From Panopea generosa (lineage: Eukaryota; Mollusca; Bivalvia; Adapedonta; Hiatellidae), in contig CM055897.1 in NCBI GenBank assembly GCA_029582155.1, positions 93,261,829-93,325,828 of the forward strand: a stretch of DNA of 64,000 nucleotides, read 5' to 3'. The notes under the pieces are model-generated. The model saw only the letters and a list, made by a program, of their open reading frames with translations, was not told the origin of the DNA and did not search any database. Below, one piece after another: positions 21,018 through 31,843 of the stretch; position 1 is the first letter of the stretch; every line of letters starts with the position of its first letter. The position numbers and the translations under genes are program-made.

Positions 21018-22537
21018 TAGATTCATCGCAAGCTTTTCGAATTACACTAAGTTACACCTCTGATAATGATTATAAAAAATAAAAAAGAAATGAATTCGAA
21101 ATTAGATGAGTTTATAGCTATCAAAATGACTATTAATAGAGAAATAATGCAAAATGCGTTTTGAAATGAATGTTATATATCTAATGTAATAGATGTACAT
21201 TATAATATAAATTGATTATTCGAAAGAAATAACCTTGCAAGATTGAGAAATTAATCAATACATAAAAAGAATTAAGCATTTTGGATTTTATAGTAACAAG
21301 TTTTGACAAACTTAGCGGGATTAAAAATGATTTTACCATAACTCACAAATTAAGTCATGTGTTTTTTATAGACTCAGAGATGTTATATATTATAGAACGT
21401 TTATATTGAGAAAGAAAAAAAGTATTAATATAGAGCTCGTAAATTGAGAATGTTTATTAAAGCATGATTCCACGAAGCCTGTGAACGGTAATGGAGAATG
21501 GCAGAAACGGTTCAGAAGCAGAAGAAATGGCAGCACGACCACAAGTCAAAACCCGAGTTAGGGAACACGACGATTCAGCAACTTCATAGGTGCTGATACA
21601 GGAGGCTACGACAATAATGACGATGAAATTCAATATCGACGATGAAATTCGATATCGACGGTGGAATTCAATATCGGCGCTGGAATTCGATATCAACAGT
21701 GATTACGATATCTGCGGTGAAACTCGATATCAACGATGAAATTCGATATCAACGGTGATTATGATATTGGCTGTGAAATTCAATATCGGCGGTGGAATTC
21801 GATATCAACGGTGATTATGATATCGGCGGTGGAATTCGATATCAACGGTGATCATGATATCGGCGGTGAAATTCGATGTAAATTGTGAATCAGATATCAA
21901 CAATGTATCTGATATAGGTGGTGAACGATATCAAGGCAACGGACTAGGTTGAAACCAATATGATAAATGATATTATGGGCTATATAAAGTGATACAAAAG
22001 GCACGAAGATGACAACGGTATGGGTTGTCATACTTGATCCAGTAAGCATATGGTGCGATGACATATGGCGAGGCTACGACGGCTAATGATACCTATGGCA
22101 CAGCAACATTTAATGGTACGACTACTGATGATACATGGCACGGCGAAGATTTAGTGATGGTACAGCGACATGGTTAGGATGCAACGACACACGGAAATGA
22201 AATCCATGGTACGACGACATTTCCCGAGAAGGTTGTACAATGCTGAAGGATACGACCGGGGGAAAAAAATTCAGTTTAGACATTAAAGTGAAATTTTGTA
22301 GATATTGTGTATATAAATCAAATGTATCTTAGTTAGTATATTCTGAAATGACATTGAACTTGAACTTAAACAAAGAGTGATAAGAAACAGTACGAAGAAA
22401 TTAAACGTGGATTTTAGAGATGAGATATATTCAAAAAACCTAAAATTGTTCAAATGTTGTAATTATATCGTGAATTTATTTTTTTTTTTTAAAAGAAAGT
22501 AAATTGATACATTCTTTTAATTTGATAGGGGTATATG
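21018..22537 (+). other. E2 3' untranslated region
   Basis: No gene. It contains the GATATC-rich minisatellite (21610-21930), then a stretch (22060-22250) with loosely repeated GGTACGACGAC/ATGGCACGGCGA words, and a weak purine tract (GATAGGGG) next to the 3' LTR. Confidence 0.6.
21610..21930 (+). repeat. About 21-bp minisatellite
   Basis: Roughly 14 units of GATATCGGCGGTGGAATTC / GATATCAACGGTGATTATG type, alternating. Units share GATATC. Its composition contrasts with the AT-rich flanks. Confidence 0.85.
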
Positions 22538-23243
22538 TGTTATTGTCAGTCACTTCAATTAATTATTGTATTCTGTTGTTAGTTTGATATTGTAAAATTT
22601 AAACCCAATATATAATTATGTTGGATATTTCATAGTTAAGATGAGATTACAAAATATGCAGTGCAAAGCGGGAATACTTCAGAGGTCACTTATGATAAAT
22701 TACCCTGTCACAAAATAATGTAACTTGACTAAAGATAGTACTATAAACTGCGTTATGGGCATTTTTGAGGAAAAGAATATAAAAATAGTCAGGAGATATA
22801 TGCATCAAAATGTGAAAGATTGACGAGCTGTTACGGTAATTAGCGGGTGCAAGCTGCGAATTTTTAAAGAGTTAGTCGGTTATATTTGGGAACGCAAGGT
22901 ATACGGTTATGTAGGAATTTTGGGCAGTTTTATTTTGGAAGGCCAGGTGGACGGTCATGTAAAATTAAGAGTTAACATGGGGAAGACGGGTTGTTCAGAT
23001 GGTTTTTCGATGGTTGGGTGATATAGAAATGCAAGTTGAGATGGTTGATATGATCGAGATGATGGGTAATATTTAAATAGGAACTGATACAAAAATGGGG
23101 ACATATTTTGAACTATATTTTAGAAACTGCACACGTGTTGAATAGAATTCATTAAAATTTAAAATGACAGTTGTAACAATGTAAGAAATAAATGTATATA
23201 GAAAAACGTGTGTTATGTGTTAATGATGTGCGATGGTGAAACA
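22538..23243 (+). repeat. E2 3' LTR
   Basis: 706 bp pair of 15160-15866. Its last bases read into the env frame on the minus strand, giving a false C-terminus to that ORF at 23220. Confidence 0.9.
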
Positions 23244-24302
23244 CGTTGACAATGTCATAAAATCGCTATATACAAAACAGTTCTGTTCTAACTGTATGAC
23301 GCCAAATGGAGGCACGATTTTAACATGTGTTTGTCTTGATTTAGTTTCATGGCATACAATTGAAAGTCGGAGCGAGTGTGGAGTTGCGATTATCCAATTA
23401 CCCGAGTCTATATATCGTGCTAAAGGTAAGCATGAATTGGGTTGTACGATGATTCGGCAAAATTGTTTGATCTTGATATCATCTTTCAGAAAGAGCGAGA
23501 TGACACATAATTTTGAGAGGTTTATCAGATAGATGGCACTTGCTATTTTACAAAACCGTGTTATTTTGGTATTGCATGATTTGAATTCCTCTTGATTTAG
23601 CAAGGCATATCTGGTTTGTTCTTTGTTGACAAGTAAAGCAGACGACTCAATGTCATAATTAGCAGTGATGTCGGGGTATTTATTATCTTTCTTATTATCC
23701 ATGTTTTGCTCCGGGATGTATGGGAAAGGTATATTATGTATTTCGTAAACTTCATAGTTTTCACTTAAATCTAATAAAGGAACTGATATAATGACCAAAA
23801 TTTTGTTTTGGTGTATAACCGTTGTACAAGTCAAATACCTATAAAAGTTCCAAAGATTCTTATCTAGATCATCTGAAAGCGTCAATGATTTATGCAGTCG
23901 TGCCATGATCTCGTGCAATAGTCCTATCAAGTTTTCTGGTGTCACAAGACTTGGTGACAAATGTCCTAAACTTAGCATGTTTAACTGTAATTTAAATGTT
24001 TCTAAGTACAGGTTTGCCTGTTGCATCATTTGTTTCACCTCTTCTATGTACCTATCCAATTGCAGATATGTATCTGTAAAGCCAGTCAGTTTATTGATTT
24101 GAAATTGGAATGAATTGGCTATTCTTTTAACATTCGCGTTAAAGGCCCATCGCCGGTAGCTGCTACACACAGTATTATAGGCGGGCTTATTACTAGCAGC
24201 CGACAAGTTTACTACAGTTATTTGATAATACTCATGTCCAACATAAGCTGTAACTACCAACATAGCCATACAGGATACTGCCTGTTGCAAGTTAACACAC
24301 AC
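23244..24302 (-). pseudogene. env: OUTER env: main ectodomain piece
   Basis: About 350 codons, minus strand. Features typical of errantivirus/baculovirus-F-like envelopes are a helical region with LSPSLVTPENLIGLLHEI, then a beta-type core around VPLLDLSENYEVYEIHNIPF, YALLNQEEFKSC and several spaced cysteines. No ATG opens the frame at 24302 (the first codon is GTG). A CAG just upstream (AATATATTTACAG) would suit a splice acceptor, and the first internal Met leads a hydrophobic segment. The 3' side is cut by E2; the C-terminus lies at 15159-14562. Homology is by pattern, not by search. Confidence 0.65.
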
Positions 24303-26405
24303 CGAATTTCCTGTAAATATATTTGAATGATATTATGGAAGTTAATCTAACCAACAATGTTTATTGTACATGTACATGCAGGTTCCTCGGTATTATGGAT
24401 TAAAATAAAGGTTTCCCCAGATTTAGTACAGCAAACATAGCACTCAAATATATTGCAATGGACATCTTATCGGCATGCATAATAAATAAAATTGCTAATT
24501 AGGTACATCCAATTTACAGTTTCATGCTGGGCTACATATAACACATCTCTGGGCATGATCAAAGAGATAAAATGAAATTATTTAGGTCAAGTTCCATGGA
24601 TTAGTACATTATTTACTTAGAGAGAATAAAACTATTTATAAAAAATGGTTTATCGTATTTATTATGGACTTATATCAAACAGGCATACATGTTGTAATGA
24701 ATTGTAAATAAATTGCTTGGACACAAGTAAAGGGCAAACAATCATTTGTGAGACAAAACATACAAAGATTGAAAAATACAGAAACCCCTTTGACATAATA
24801 GAATGACCCATTCCATTTATGTTCACAATTTCCCTGGCAAAACTTACAAATGGAAGAAAATCGTGGAAATACTTTGAAGGTTTCGAAGGAACAGTTTCGT
24901 ATATTATTTCATTTATTTGATTACAATGAGTGTGATTTTGAAGATCATTAAGTTACACCAGAGTGGTCAATTAATGTTGATGAAAATAATTATAGTTAGA
25001 CACAGAACTTAAAGGAATATCTATTGTCAGATGGCATTCAGGACAAAGACTGAGGACACAAGTAAAGGGCAAACAATTATTTGTGAGACAAAACATACAA
25101 AGATTGAAAAATACAGAAACCCCTTTGACATAATAGAATGACTCATTCCATTTAGGTTCACAATTTCCCTGGCAAAACTTACAAATGGAAGAAAATCGTG
25201 GAAATACTTTGAAGGTTTCGAGGGAACAGTTTCGTATATTATTTCATTTATTTGATTATAATGAGTGTGATTTTGAAGATCATTAAGTTACACCAGACTG
25301 GTCAGTTAATGTTGATGAAAATAACTAAAGTTAGACACAGAACTGAAAGGAATATTTATTGTCAGATGGCATTCAGGACAAAAATTGAGGCACAGAAGAG
25401 GAAAGTGGGGAAGTGACTATGATGCTGATGATGATGATGAAAATTAATACATTCCTGTAGAACAGTTATGGATATTGTTTCATGTCCGTTAATAACATTT
25501 CAACATCAGTTTTGGCTAGGTGAATTTTCATTTCCTAATCAAAGAAACAGTCATTTACCAAAACGTAGATACAGAAAATACTGGAATTTGTTTTCAAATG
25601 TAAGAGTTTGGTTCCTACCTAATTATATAAGAAAAAAAGCAAAGAATATTGAACCAACCAAGATCTAAATTATGCCAAGTTGTGTTTTGAACATAGTTTA
25701 TGGTTCAGACACAAACATCCAATGCCGCCTATATAGCACTAAGTGGTTTTCATTGAAGGCTGTGATATAAGAACTGTAAAAACAATAAAATGACATTTAT
25801 TTGCTTAAAAAACAAAACTTAAAGCTATTTCCAAGAGAAAGCCATTGTGAATTATGGGATTTAGAACAATGATCAAACAAGGTTAGTGTGAATGGTTACT
25901 TATTTGCATCCAAATAAAAAAGCATGTATGCATGTATCTGAGATAAGCCATAAACTACAATATATAATCATTTGTTTATAATATGAAATAGGCAGAAATA
26001 TTATGAAGATCAATTTTTGTAAACATGTAATTCACAAACTGAAAGTCAAACACATTATTATACTCTGAGATATCAAACACTGCATGGCTCCTCAAAGTGG
26101 GTTATACACATCTCCAAGCAAGTGTTGCTGTTTACACCACGTGACAAGGGTCAAACGGGTTCAAAATTCAAATATCAAGCAAAATTCCTTGATATCTCAA
26201 GTTTGTAAGGACTACTACTACTTTGTTTCAGGGAGTTTTTGTGAATAAAGGGCATTTTTATAAAACCAAAATATGTCCCTACAACTGCACTTCTTTTTGA
26301 AAATAATGACAACTTTGTTTCTATGTTTTACAGAAAAACATCTCCCAATTCAACATTGTTGCAAGAAAGTGCCACCATTTGAAATTAGGCTCCTCCCATT
26401 TCTTT
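24303..26405. other. Unclassified block inside OUTER env
   Basis: About 2.1 kb separating two env pieces. It holds a 335-bp tandem duplication (24719-25388), a short plus-strand acidic reading (YDADDDDEN near 25420) and a 66-codon open frame at 25468-25668 rich in aromatic and basic residues. I could not define ends, inverted repeats or a TSD. A degenerate DNA transposon is possible but not shown. Confidence 0.4.
24719..25388 (+). repeat. 335-bp tandem duplication
   Basis: Copies 24719-25053 and 25054-25388, each starting GGACACAAGTAAAGGGCAAA (changed to GGACACAAG..CAATTAT in copy 2) and about 95% identical by eye. Each contains a 33-codon ATG frame ending DYNECDFEDH. Confidence 0.88.
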
Positions 26406-26542
26406 TTATAGAAAAGTTTGGGGTTTAAGTAGGCTTACAGAGGCAATTAGCTTATTAATAGTTTGGCTATTTTGAGCAATCTGTTTCCTTGAGACATTAA
26501 AATTGGAAAGATTTTGCTCAAGTATGAATAATATCTCATTGG
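26406..26542 (-). pseudogene. env: OUTER env: fragment between two insertions
   Basis: Minus-strand frame of about 40 codons with LEQNLSNFN and QIAQNSQTINKLIASVSLL, the heptad-like stretch expected just after an envelope fusion peptide. It ends in TAA at 26406. The fragment abuts the TIR element at 26543; the partner N-terminal piece is at 29036-29487. Confidence 0.55.
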
Positions 26543-27007
26543 TACGGTGTTCCGTTAGGGCCATCGTGCTATCGCTTTGTCAACAAGCATATGCGATGCC
26601 ACGATAGCACGATGACACGATGGTGATGGCACGATAGTACGATAACACGATGGTGATAGTACGATGATACGATGGTGATGACACGATAGCACGATGACGA
26701 TGACACGATGGTGATGGAGCGATACTACGATGTAATATTGCGTCATCGTCATCGTGTCATCGTGTCATCACCATCGTGTCATCGTACCATCACCATCGTG
26801 TCATCACGTCATCGTCATTATATTATAATCTCTAAAAGTGAGTTATTTATGCGTGCAAATATGTTATTACGTGAATGGTAAATTATTGAGAAGGTACATA
26901 TTATGATTATAGTCATTTCGACAGATTCACAAAAAAGTTGATGTCGATCCGGTAAACAACAGACAAAATCTTAAATGATAAAATAGTTGGTGTATAATAC
27001 CGATGCG

Positions 27008-27034
27008 TAGTGGTCTGTCCGTCTGTCTGTCTGT

Positions 27035-27067
<33 letters not shown>

Positions 27068-27079
27068 TGTCTGTCTGTT
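27008..27079 (+). repeat. (TCTG)n(CCTG)n microsatellite
   Basis: TCTG units, then about seven CCTG units, then TCTG again and GTTT-rich sequence. It creates LSVCLPAC-type frames that are not genes. Confidence 0.95.
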
Positions 27080-27179
27080 TTTTGTTTGTTTTTTGTTTGT
27101 TTATGTTTTCGTTCATTCATTAGTTCCATCGTCCGTCCGTCTGTTTGTTCGTTTGTTCGTTTGTTCGTTCCTTCAGGCG

Positions 27180-27360
27180 ACCGGTTAACCTAAACACTTT
27201 TTCCTGGGATCCTAGAAGGCAAACCAGTACTCGAGCACGCCTATCTCTGAAAATAACTGACGACTTTTTCAGTTCAATCAGCGATGTAACACAAATGACA
27301 ATAAGGCGCAATGCCGTATATCAGTCAATCATCACAGAGACTATGGCTGGGCGATATGTC
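27180..27360 (-). mobile_element. SINE body fragment (family S)
   Basis: Matches 58811-59050 and 37265-37445 in segments such as GGGATCCT..ACCAGTACTCGAGCAC, TAACTGA..ACTTTT and TATCAGTCA. The tRNA-like head is degraded here. Orientation follows the copy at 58811. Confidence 0.6.
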
Positions 27361-27371
27361 ACTTTTGGTAG

Positions 27372-27590
27372 AGTTTTGAGTGTCTAAAAAGAAAGTCGAG
27401 TGTCGAGTAAGAAAGTCGAGTGTCTAGTAAGAAAGTCGAGTGTCGAATAAGAATGTCGAGTGTACAGAAAGAAAGTCGAGTGTCGAGTAAGAATGTCGAG
27501 TGTTGAGTGAGAAAGTTCAGTGTCGAGTGAGAAAGACGAGTGTCTAGTAAGAAAACTGAGTATTGAGCAAGAAAGTCGAGTGTCGAGTAA
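27372..27590 (+). repeat. 20-bp minisatellite
   Basis: About 11 units of GTCGAGTGTCGAGTAAGAAA with point changes, inside the TIR element. Confidence 0.9.
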
Positions 27591-27674
27591 AAAAATATTT
27601 TTGGTAGTTAAACACCCAATTAGGAATTAGTGAGCACTGTTCAAAGTTGATTGGACATACATGGTAAAGACGGG

Positions 27675-27820
27675 CCTTGTTTGATCAGTTGGTAGCGTGT
27701 CTAACTGTCAATCCAGGGGTCATGAGTTTGAATACCCGCAAGTAATCTACAACACATTCTCAGTGATGACTAATAAACGACTGTCAGTCTCATTGTTATT
27801 CGTCTCTAACCACTGTTTTA
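27675..27820 (+). mobile_element. SINE fragment with tRNA-like head (family S)
   Basis: TTGATCAGTTGGTAGCGTGTCTAACTG resembles box A to anticodon-stem sequence, and GAGTTTGAATACCCG resembles box B. The following body matches the family at 58811-59050 in inverse orientation. Confidence 0.55.
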
Positions 27821-27846
27821 AAAATGTTATGGATAAGTAGTCCCAA

Positions 27847-27948
27847 AGACAACTCGTCCCACATTATGAGACAACTCGTCCCAAGTTTCGAGACAACGTG
27901 TCCCTTTTTAAAGACAACTCGTCCCATCAAAAGACAAGTTGTCCCAAT
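27847..27948 (+). repeat. Short GACAACTCGTCCC tandem repeat
   Basis: Five imperfect copies, about 22 bp apart, of AAAGACAACTCGTCCCA. Confidence 0.85.
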
Positions 27949-29035
27949 TAAATATTTCCTGTACCATTTCAAACTGGAAAGATATCAGTTAGTTGCGCAA
28001 ATGAGTTTAACTGATCGTCTGTTAACACTTTAAATGTATTTATTTCACATAATGTGACATATGTGACACAAGTTATTATTATAAATCATGTTCGGTGTAT
28101 TCTTGGGTAAAAACAGTACTAAGCATATACGAATATAGTGTCCGTCTCACACATAACCGTGGCGGGGGATCAAACCCACGACCCTCTGATCGTCTGCTAG
28201 CTCTCGATGGCATAACAATTACGCTAAACACTCAACTCAACAATCAAATGGTAAGAGAAAAGTGAACAAGTTCATTGTTCAAGTGACATATGACTGAATG
28301 TACATTGTATTGTTTTGTTGGGTGTTGATTGTCGTTTTCAACAACTGTTCAGTGCTGGCACACATGAATATCATGCCGAACCTAATACCGTCTAGACAAC
28401 TAGACTAAAACTTTGGAATTCATTTAAATACATTAATGATTTTATTATATATTCATTGTCGTGTAAAAGTAAAGTACACCAGTAAGCGTTCCTCTTGATT
28501 TTCCATTTCTAGTTTTAGAAGAAGAAGTAGAATAAGAAGTAAAACGAGGAGGAGGAGAAGAAGACTAAACACAGTTTCTCATCAAAGTACAATGTTGCAG
28601 TAATATGCATATTTAAACACATAAACACAAAACGAGTTGAATGACTAACATGTACATACTTAAATATAAAGACATAACTATACCTTCCGATACAATTATA
28701 AGAATACCACTTAAATACAGGAAGGCGATGCTACGATAGCACGATGGTGATGGCACGATAGTACGATAGCACGATGGTGATGGTACGATGACACGATGGT
28801 GATGGCACGATGAAGATGACGCGATGTAATATCGCGTCATCGTCATCGTGTCATCATAGCATCGCTCCATCACCATCGTGTCATCGTGCTATAGTGTCAT
28901 CACCATCGTGTCATCGTACCATCACCATCGTGCCATCGTGTTATCGCGTCATCACCATAGTGTCATCGTGCTATCGTGGCATCGTGTGTGCTTGTTGACA
29001 AAGCGATAGCACGATGGCCCTAATGGAACACCGTA

Positions 29036-29487
29036 CTTTGGGTTGCAGCCAAATTTTCCAATGTTATTTCGGACAGCTTTTAGATCACCTTTTGATGCTA
29101 CTCCGAACAGAAACTAGAACACACCACCCAAGGGTATAATAGCTCGTTTCATTCTATCCGGTATGGATTTAAGTTCAACATAGCTGTTTATGATTGAGCT
29201 GTGCGTTTGATTTAGATTTTCAATTTCCGATTTCATATTTTTAAATGCTGACAAAAACCGTTCGGTTTGAGGTGTATTAAAATGTTGGATTATTATTTAA
29301 TAATACAAGCTGCCGCTTCTATATCCTCACTTAAGTTTGTCAGGAAGTTCTCATGATCCTCTTACACAGGTAATTTACCAACGAGAACGCGTCGTTGTGA
29401 TGTCATTCACCTTATTAAAACAACATTATTATGAATAACCGTTGCGCAAGTTAAGCCAACAAGGTAAAATATCAGGAAACCATTCAT
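29036..29487 (-). pseudogene. env: OUTER env: signal region, cleavage site and fusion peptide
   Basis: Minus strand. ATG at 29487 opens a hydrophobic leader (MNGFLIFYLVGLTCATV) that stops soon after. Across several frames the piece ends with a basic RMKR site, then a hydrophobic stretch and the FLFGVASKGDL motif, the pattern of an F-type class I fusion protein after furin cleavage. A stop lies inside the fusion-peptide stretch. The leader sits 6 nt after a splice-acceptor-like TATATTTGCAG (29493), which would suit a spliced env mRNA. Cut at 29035 by the TIR element. Confidence 0.65.
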
Positions 29488-29595
29488 GACTCCTGCAAAT
29501 ATAGCAAATACTTATTATTATATGCGAGTTACAGCTTATTGAAGCTATTTTGCGTATGTCAACATTTAATACATGCGTGGTGGTTATTTGTTTGC

Positions 29596-30326
29596 TTACA
29601 ACAAATTGACAATCGATTTGAGCAATGATTTCACGTCTTTCTTATTTCCTATATTATCACACTTAGTGTCTCCTACTCCTGATAACTGATCGTTTTGAGT
29701 AAAGGAGTTTGCAGTTGAGTGTGGCATAACCTTATTAACAATCATGTGTTCTGTATTGTCAGATGTATCATTGAGATTTTGATTGTCGTTAAACAATTCC
29801 GTCTCATTATTACTTGTCATTGTGACCGAGTTGGTGGGGTTATTGTCCGATTCAAATAGCCCGCTATTTTCACTAGAAGAAGAGCTATTATGTGGGTCAT
29901 TGATTTCGCGATCATAATTGTCATTTTGTTTTTGTCTTAAACGTTTAGCCAACTCCATTAGGGGAATATCCTCTTCATCGTCAGAATTATCACGTTCTTT
30001 CCTGATTATGTCCTCTATCGGCCTGGTAGGTTCATTGTCGGAAGTATTTTCACTGTCAGATGTTTCTGGAGGTACAACGTAGGTTGTCTTTCTTTTAATA
30101 TTATTTGCTGTATCTTTTCGAATTTCCCAGTCACCAACGTTTGCACGTCTCTACTGTTCAACATGTACGGTCCTAGTCGTGTTGTCCAACTGATTTTTGA
30201 TGGTATAGTTTACTTGCGACGTCTTTTCTATTATTCTAAAGTATGGCTTCCATTTTCTGTCATGCTTGCCTTTTTTTTTTTGAAAATTCATATAGTAAAC
30301 GGGATCATTTATTTCAAATGTTATTT
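29596..30326 (-). pseudogene. OUTER integrase C-terminal domain and acidic tail
   Basis: Minus-strand reading with KWKPYFRIIEKTSQVNYTI and NVGDWEI (integrase C-terminal domain, 30300-30130), then SDSENTSDNEP, the conserved SDDEEDIPLMELAKRLRQ, a Ser/Asn-rich region and the end KKDVKSLLKSIVNLL. A stop at about 30155 interrupts the domain. The terminal motif matches E1 (KKLLKSIVNML). Confidence 0.75.
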
Positions 30327-30489
30327 ACACCGTTACCCTCAACACACTTCTCTTTGGAGAACCTCATCTCCCCCACAATACTAACGTCGAAATTTTTAAA
30401 GCTGTCCACAAATATATACTCTCGAGTAAGCGTTTTAATAACGAAAACTAAAAACTTATCTAACAACGCTGTAAAGCTGTAGACTTGTA

Positions 30490-30522
<33 letters not shown>

Positions 30523-30885
30523 TATAATAATAATAATTTATATGTTGCTGTCTGTTTCCCTTGGCTCGCTCGCCTTAGTCCTGAACTCGTCCACCTTTTT
30601 TCTGTTTATTTTGTTTTTAATTCTAATTTATATGATTAATTATAAAATTTTGTTTTCTTTCAAAACTTAACAAGACATACAACTATCGATGTAAAAATCA
30701 TATATCTTTTATAGAACTGTATTTTGTTAATACTAATCTAATGAATCTTCGCCACCTTACACAAATGTTTGTATAAGTTACTGAGGAGAGAAACTATATA
30801 AGAAATATTTTCTTTCGTTTCAATCCTTTTACTAAATATGTTGTGGAATATGCTGTACATAATTTATGAATAAATATGTTTAAAC
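30327..30885 (+). mobile_element. 559-bp retroposed-looking insert with 12-bp TSD
   Basis: CAAATGTTATTT flanks it at 30315-30326 and 30886-30897, and it splits the OUTER integrase. It starts ACACCGTTACCC, contains an (AAT)n tract (30489-30538), and ends with an AATAAA-type signal about 10 bp before its end (ATGAATAAATATG). A 12-bp TSD and a polyadenylation-like end suggest LINE-mediated retroposition. The source is not recognised. Confidence 0.6.
30489..30538. repeat. (AAT)n microsatellite
   Basis: About 15 AAT units with one interruption. Confidence 0.95.
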
Positions 30886-31843
30886 CAAATGTTATTTCTT
30901 TAGCATTCCGGTTAGCATATTTTGCTTGTCTTCTTTTTGCTTTCTTTAGGTTTCTATATGCTGTGAGGAAAGTACGATGTTGCTCTTGTAAAGCAATTTT
31001 ATGCATTTCCTCTCCTTCATACTTTCTGCGAGGTTTCAATCAATTATCTAATGGTAATACGACATCATGGTTGTAGACCAAGTAAAATTGGGAGAATTTC
31101 GTTGTTTCGCTGACATTAAATCTGATTGTTGCCAAACTTTGATTTAAGAACCTGTCCCAGGAGTCTAATTGCCCGTTTTCTATTTTCTTTGAGATTATAT
31201 CATTTAATGTTTTATGAAAGCGTTCTATACGTGCATTTCATTGTGGATGAAAAGTAGTGCATTTAACATGTGCAAAGTTTAATGCTTCCAGTGTTTCTTG
31301 TACCATTTTTGAACAATACTCAGAACCGTTATCAGAAATGATTTTCAATGGCGTCCCATACCGTGGATACATTTCTTCAATGAGCAGGTAAGCTATATTA
31401 TCTGAACTCTTATCTGGGACTGCAAAAGCCTCTTGGTAGCCACTATATAAATTCTACAATATATTTGTTCCCTAATTTAGTGAGAGGAAACGGTCCACTC
31501 ATATCTAACCCAATGCACGCAAAAGCATACGGCGGAACGCCAGTTTCTTATATTGGTGCTCTTTTTTTTTAATAATACGAGTTTGACAGGTGACACATTT
31601 AGATACATATTCTTGCAGTTCCTTAAACATTGAAGGCCAAAAGTATCTTTGCTTGATTGTATAGAATAATTTGTCTGTTCCTATATGCCCATTGTCATTA
31701 TGAAATTGTTTGACATCTGCTTCCTTTAAGTGGTTTGGTACATAAAGCCGGAGACAAGGCTCTTCATCTGGGTTTTGATAGATAATATAAGTTATTTTCA
31801 ATTTCAATATACTTGTTCTGAATCGATTTGCTAGGTTGACCAT
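30886..31843 (-). pseudogene. OUTER integrase zinc domain and core
   Basis: 31843-31505 carries the HHCC domain (FHNDNGHIG..YVSKCVTCQ). Downstream the core is readable in changing frames to about 31040, with sequence such as SEYCSKMVQETLEALNFAH. 31039-30898 gives the post-core segment RRKYEGEEMHKIALQEQHR, matching YLGEDVHKIVLEQQHK in E1. At least three frameshifts or stops break it. Confidence 0.75.

Larger units (their letters stand above)
15160..23243 (+). mobile_element. E2: Ty3/gypsy element inserted in OUTER env
   Basis: Direct LTRs 15160-15866 (707 bp) and 22538-23243 (706 bp), both TGTTATTG...GTGAAACA, differing at about 20-25 sites by eye. Flanks CTTTG (15155-15159) and CGTTG (23244-23248) make a 5-bp TSD with one mismatch. 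Gag and Pol run on the plus strand, opposite to OUTER and E1. All genes are broken and the RT active site is altered, so it is a dead copy. Confidence 0.88.
26543..29035. mobile_element. 2.5-kb terminal-inverted-repeat element, TA target site
   Basis: Ends CGGTGTTCCGTTAGGGCC and its inverse GGCCCTAATGGAACACCG, bounded by TA (26543-26544 and 29034-29035). The terminal repeats exceed 90 bp and run into arrays of CGATG/CACGATGGTGATGG words on both sides (about 26570-26815 and 28725-29010), each array itself nearly palindromic around GATGTAATAT. No transposase is seen, so it is non-autonomous. TA duplication fits Tc1/mariner-like mobilisation but the superfamily is not proven. It carries two SINE-like pieces and three simple-repeat tracts. 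Confidence 0.75.

Noticed and set aside
23233-23532. Plus-strand ORF opposite env
   Set aside because: It is antisense to env, which has the recognisable motif order, and it starts inside the E2 LTR.
14562-24302. Env belonging to E2
   Set aside because: E2 runs on the plus strand and its LTRs lie between the two env pieces; env is on the minus strand with OUTER pol.
24303-26405. piggyBac-type transposase fragment
   Set aside because: An acidic stretch and aromatic-rich frame suggested it, but there are no catalytic Asp motifs, TTAA target or terminal repeats.
26555-26752. Protein-coding frame rich in His/Ile/Val/Ser
   Set aside because: It is a translation of the CGATG/CACGATGG repeat array, open only because the unit lacks stops; the same applies to 28613-28998.
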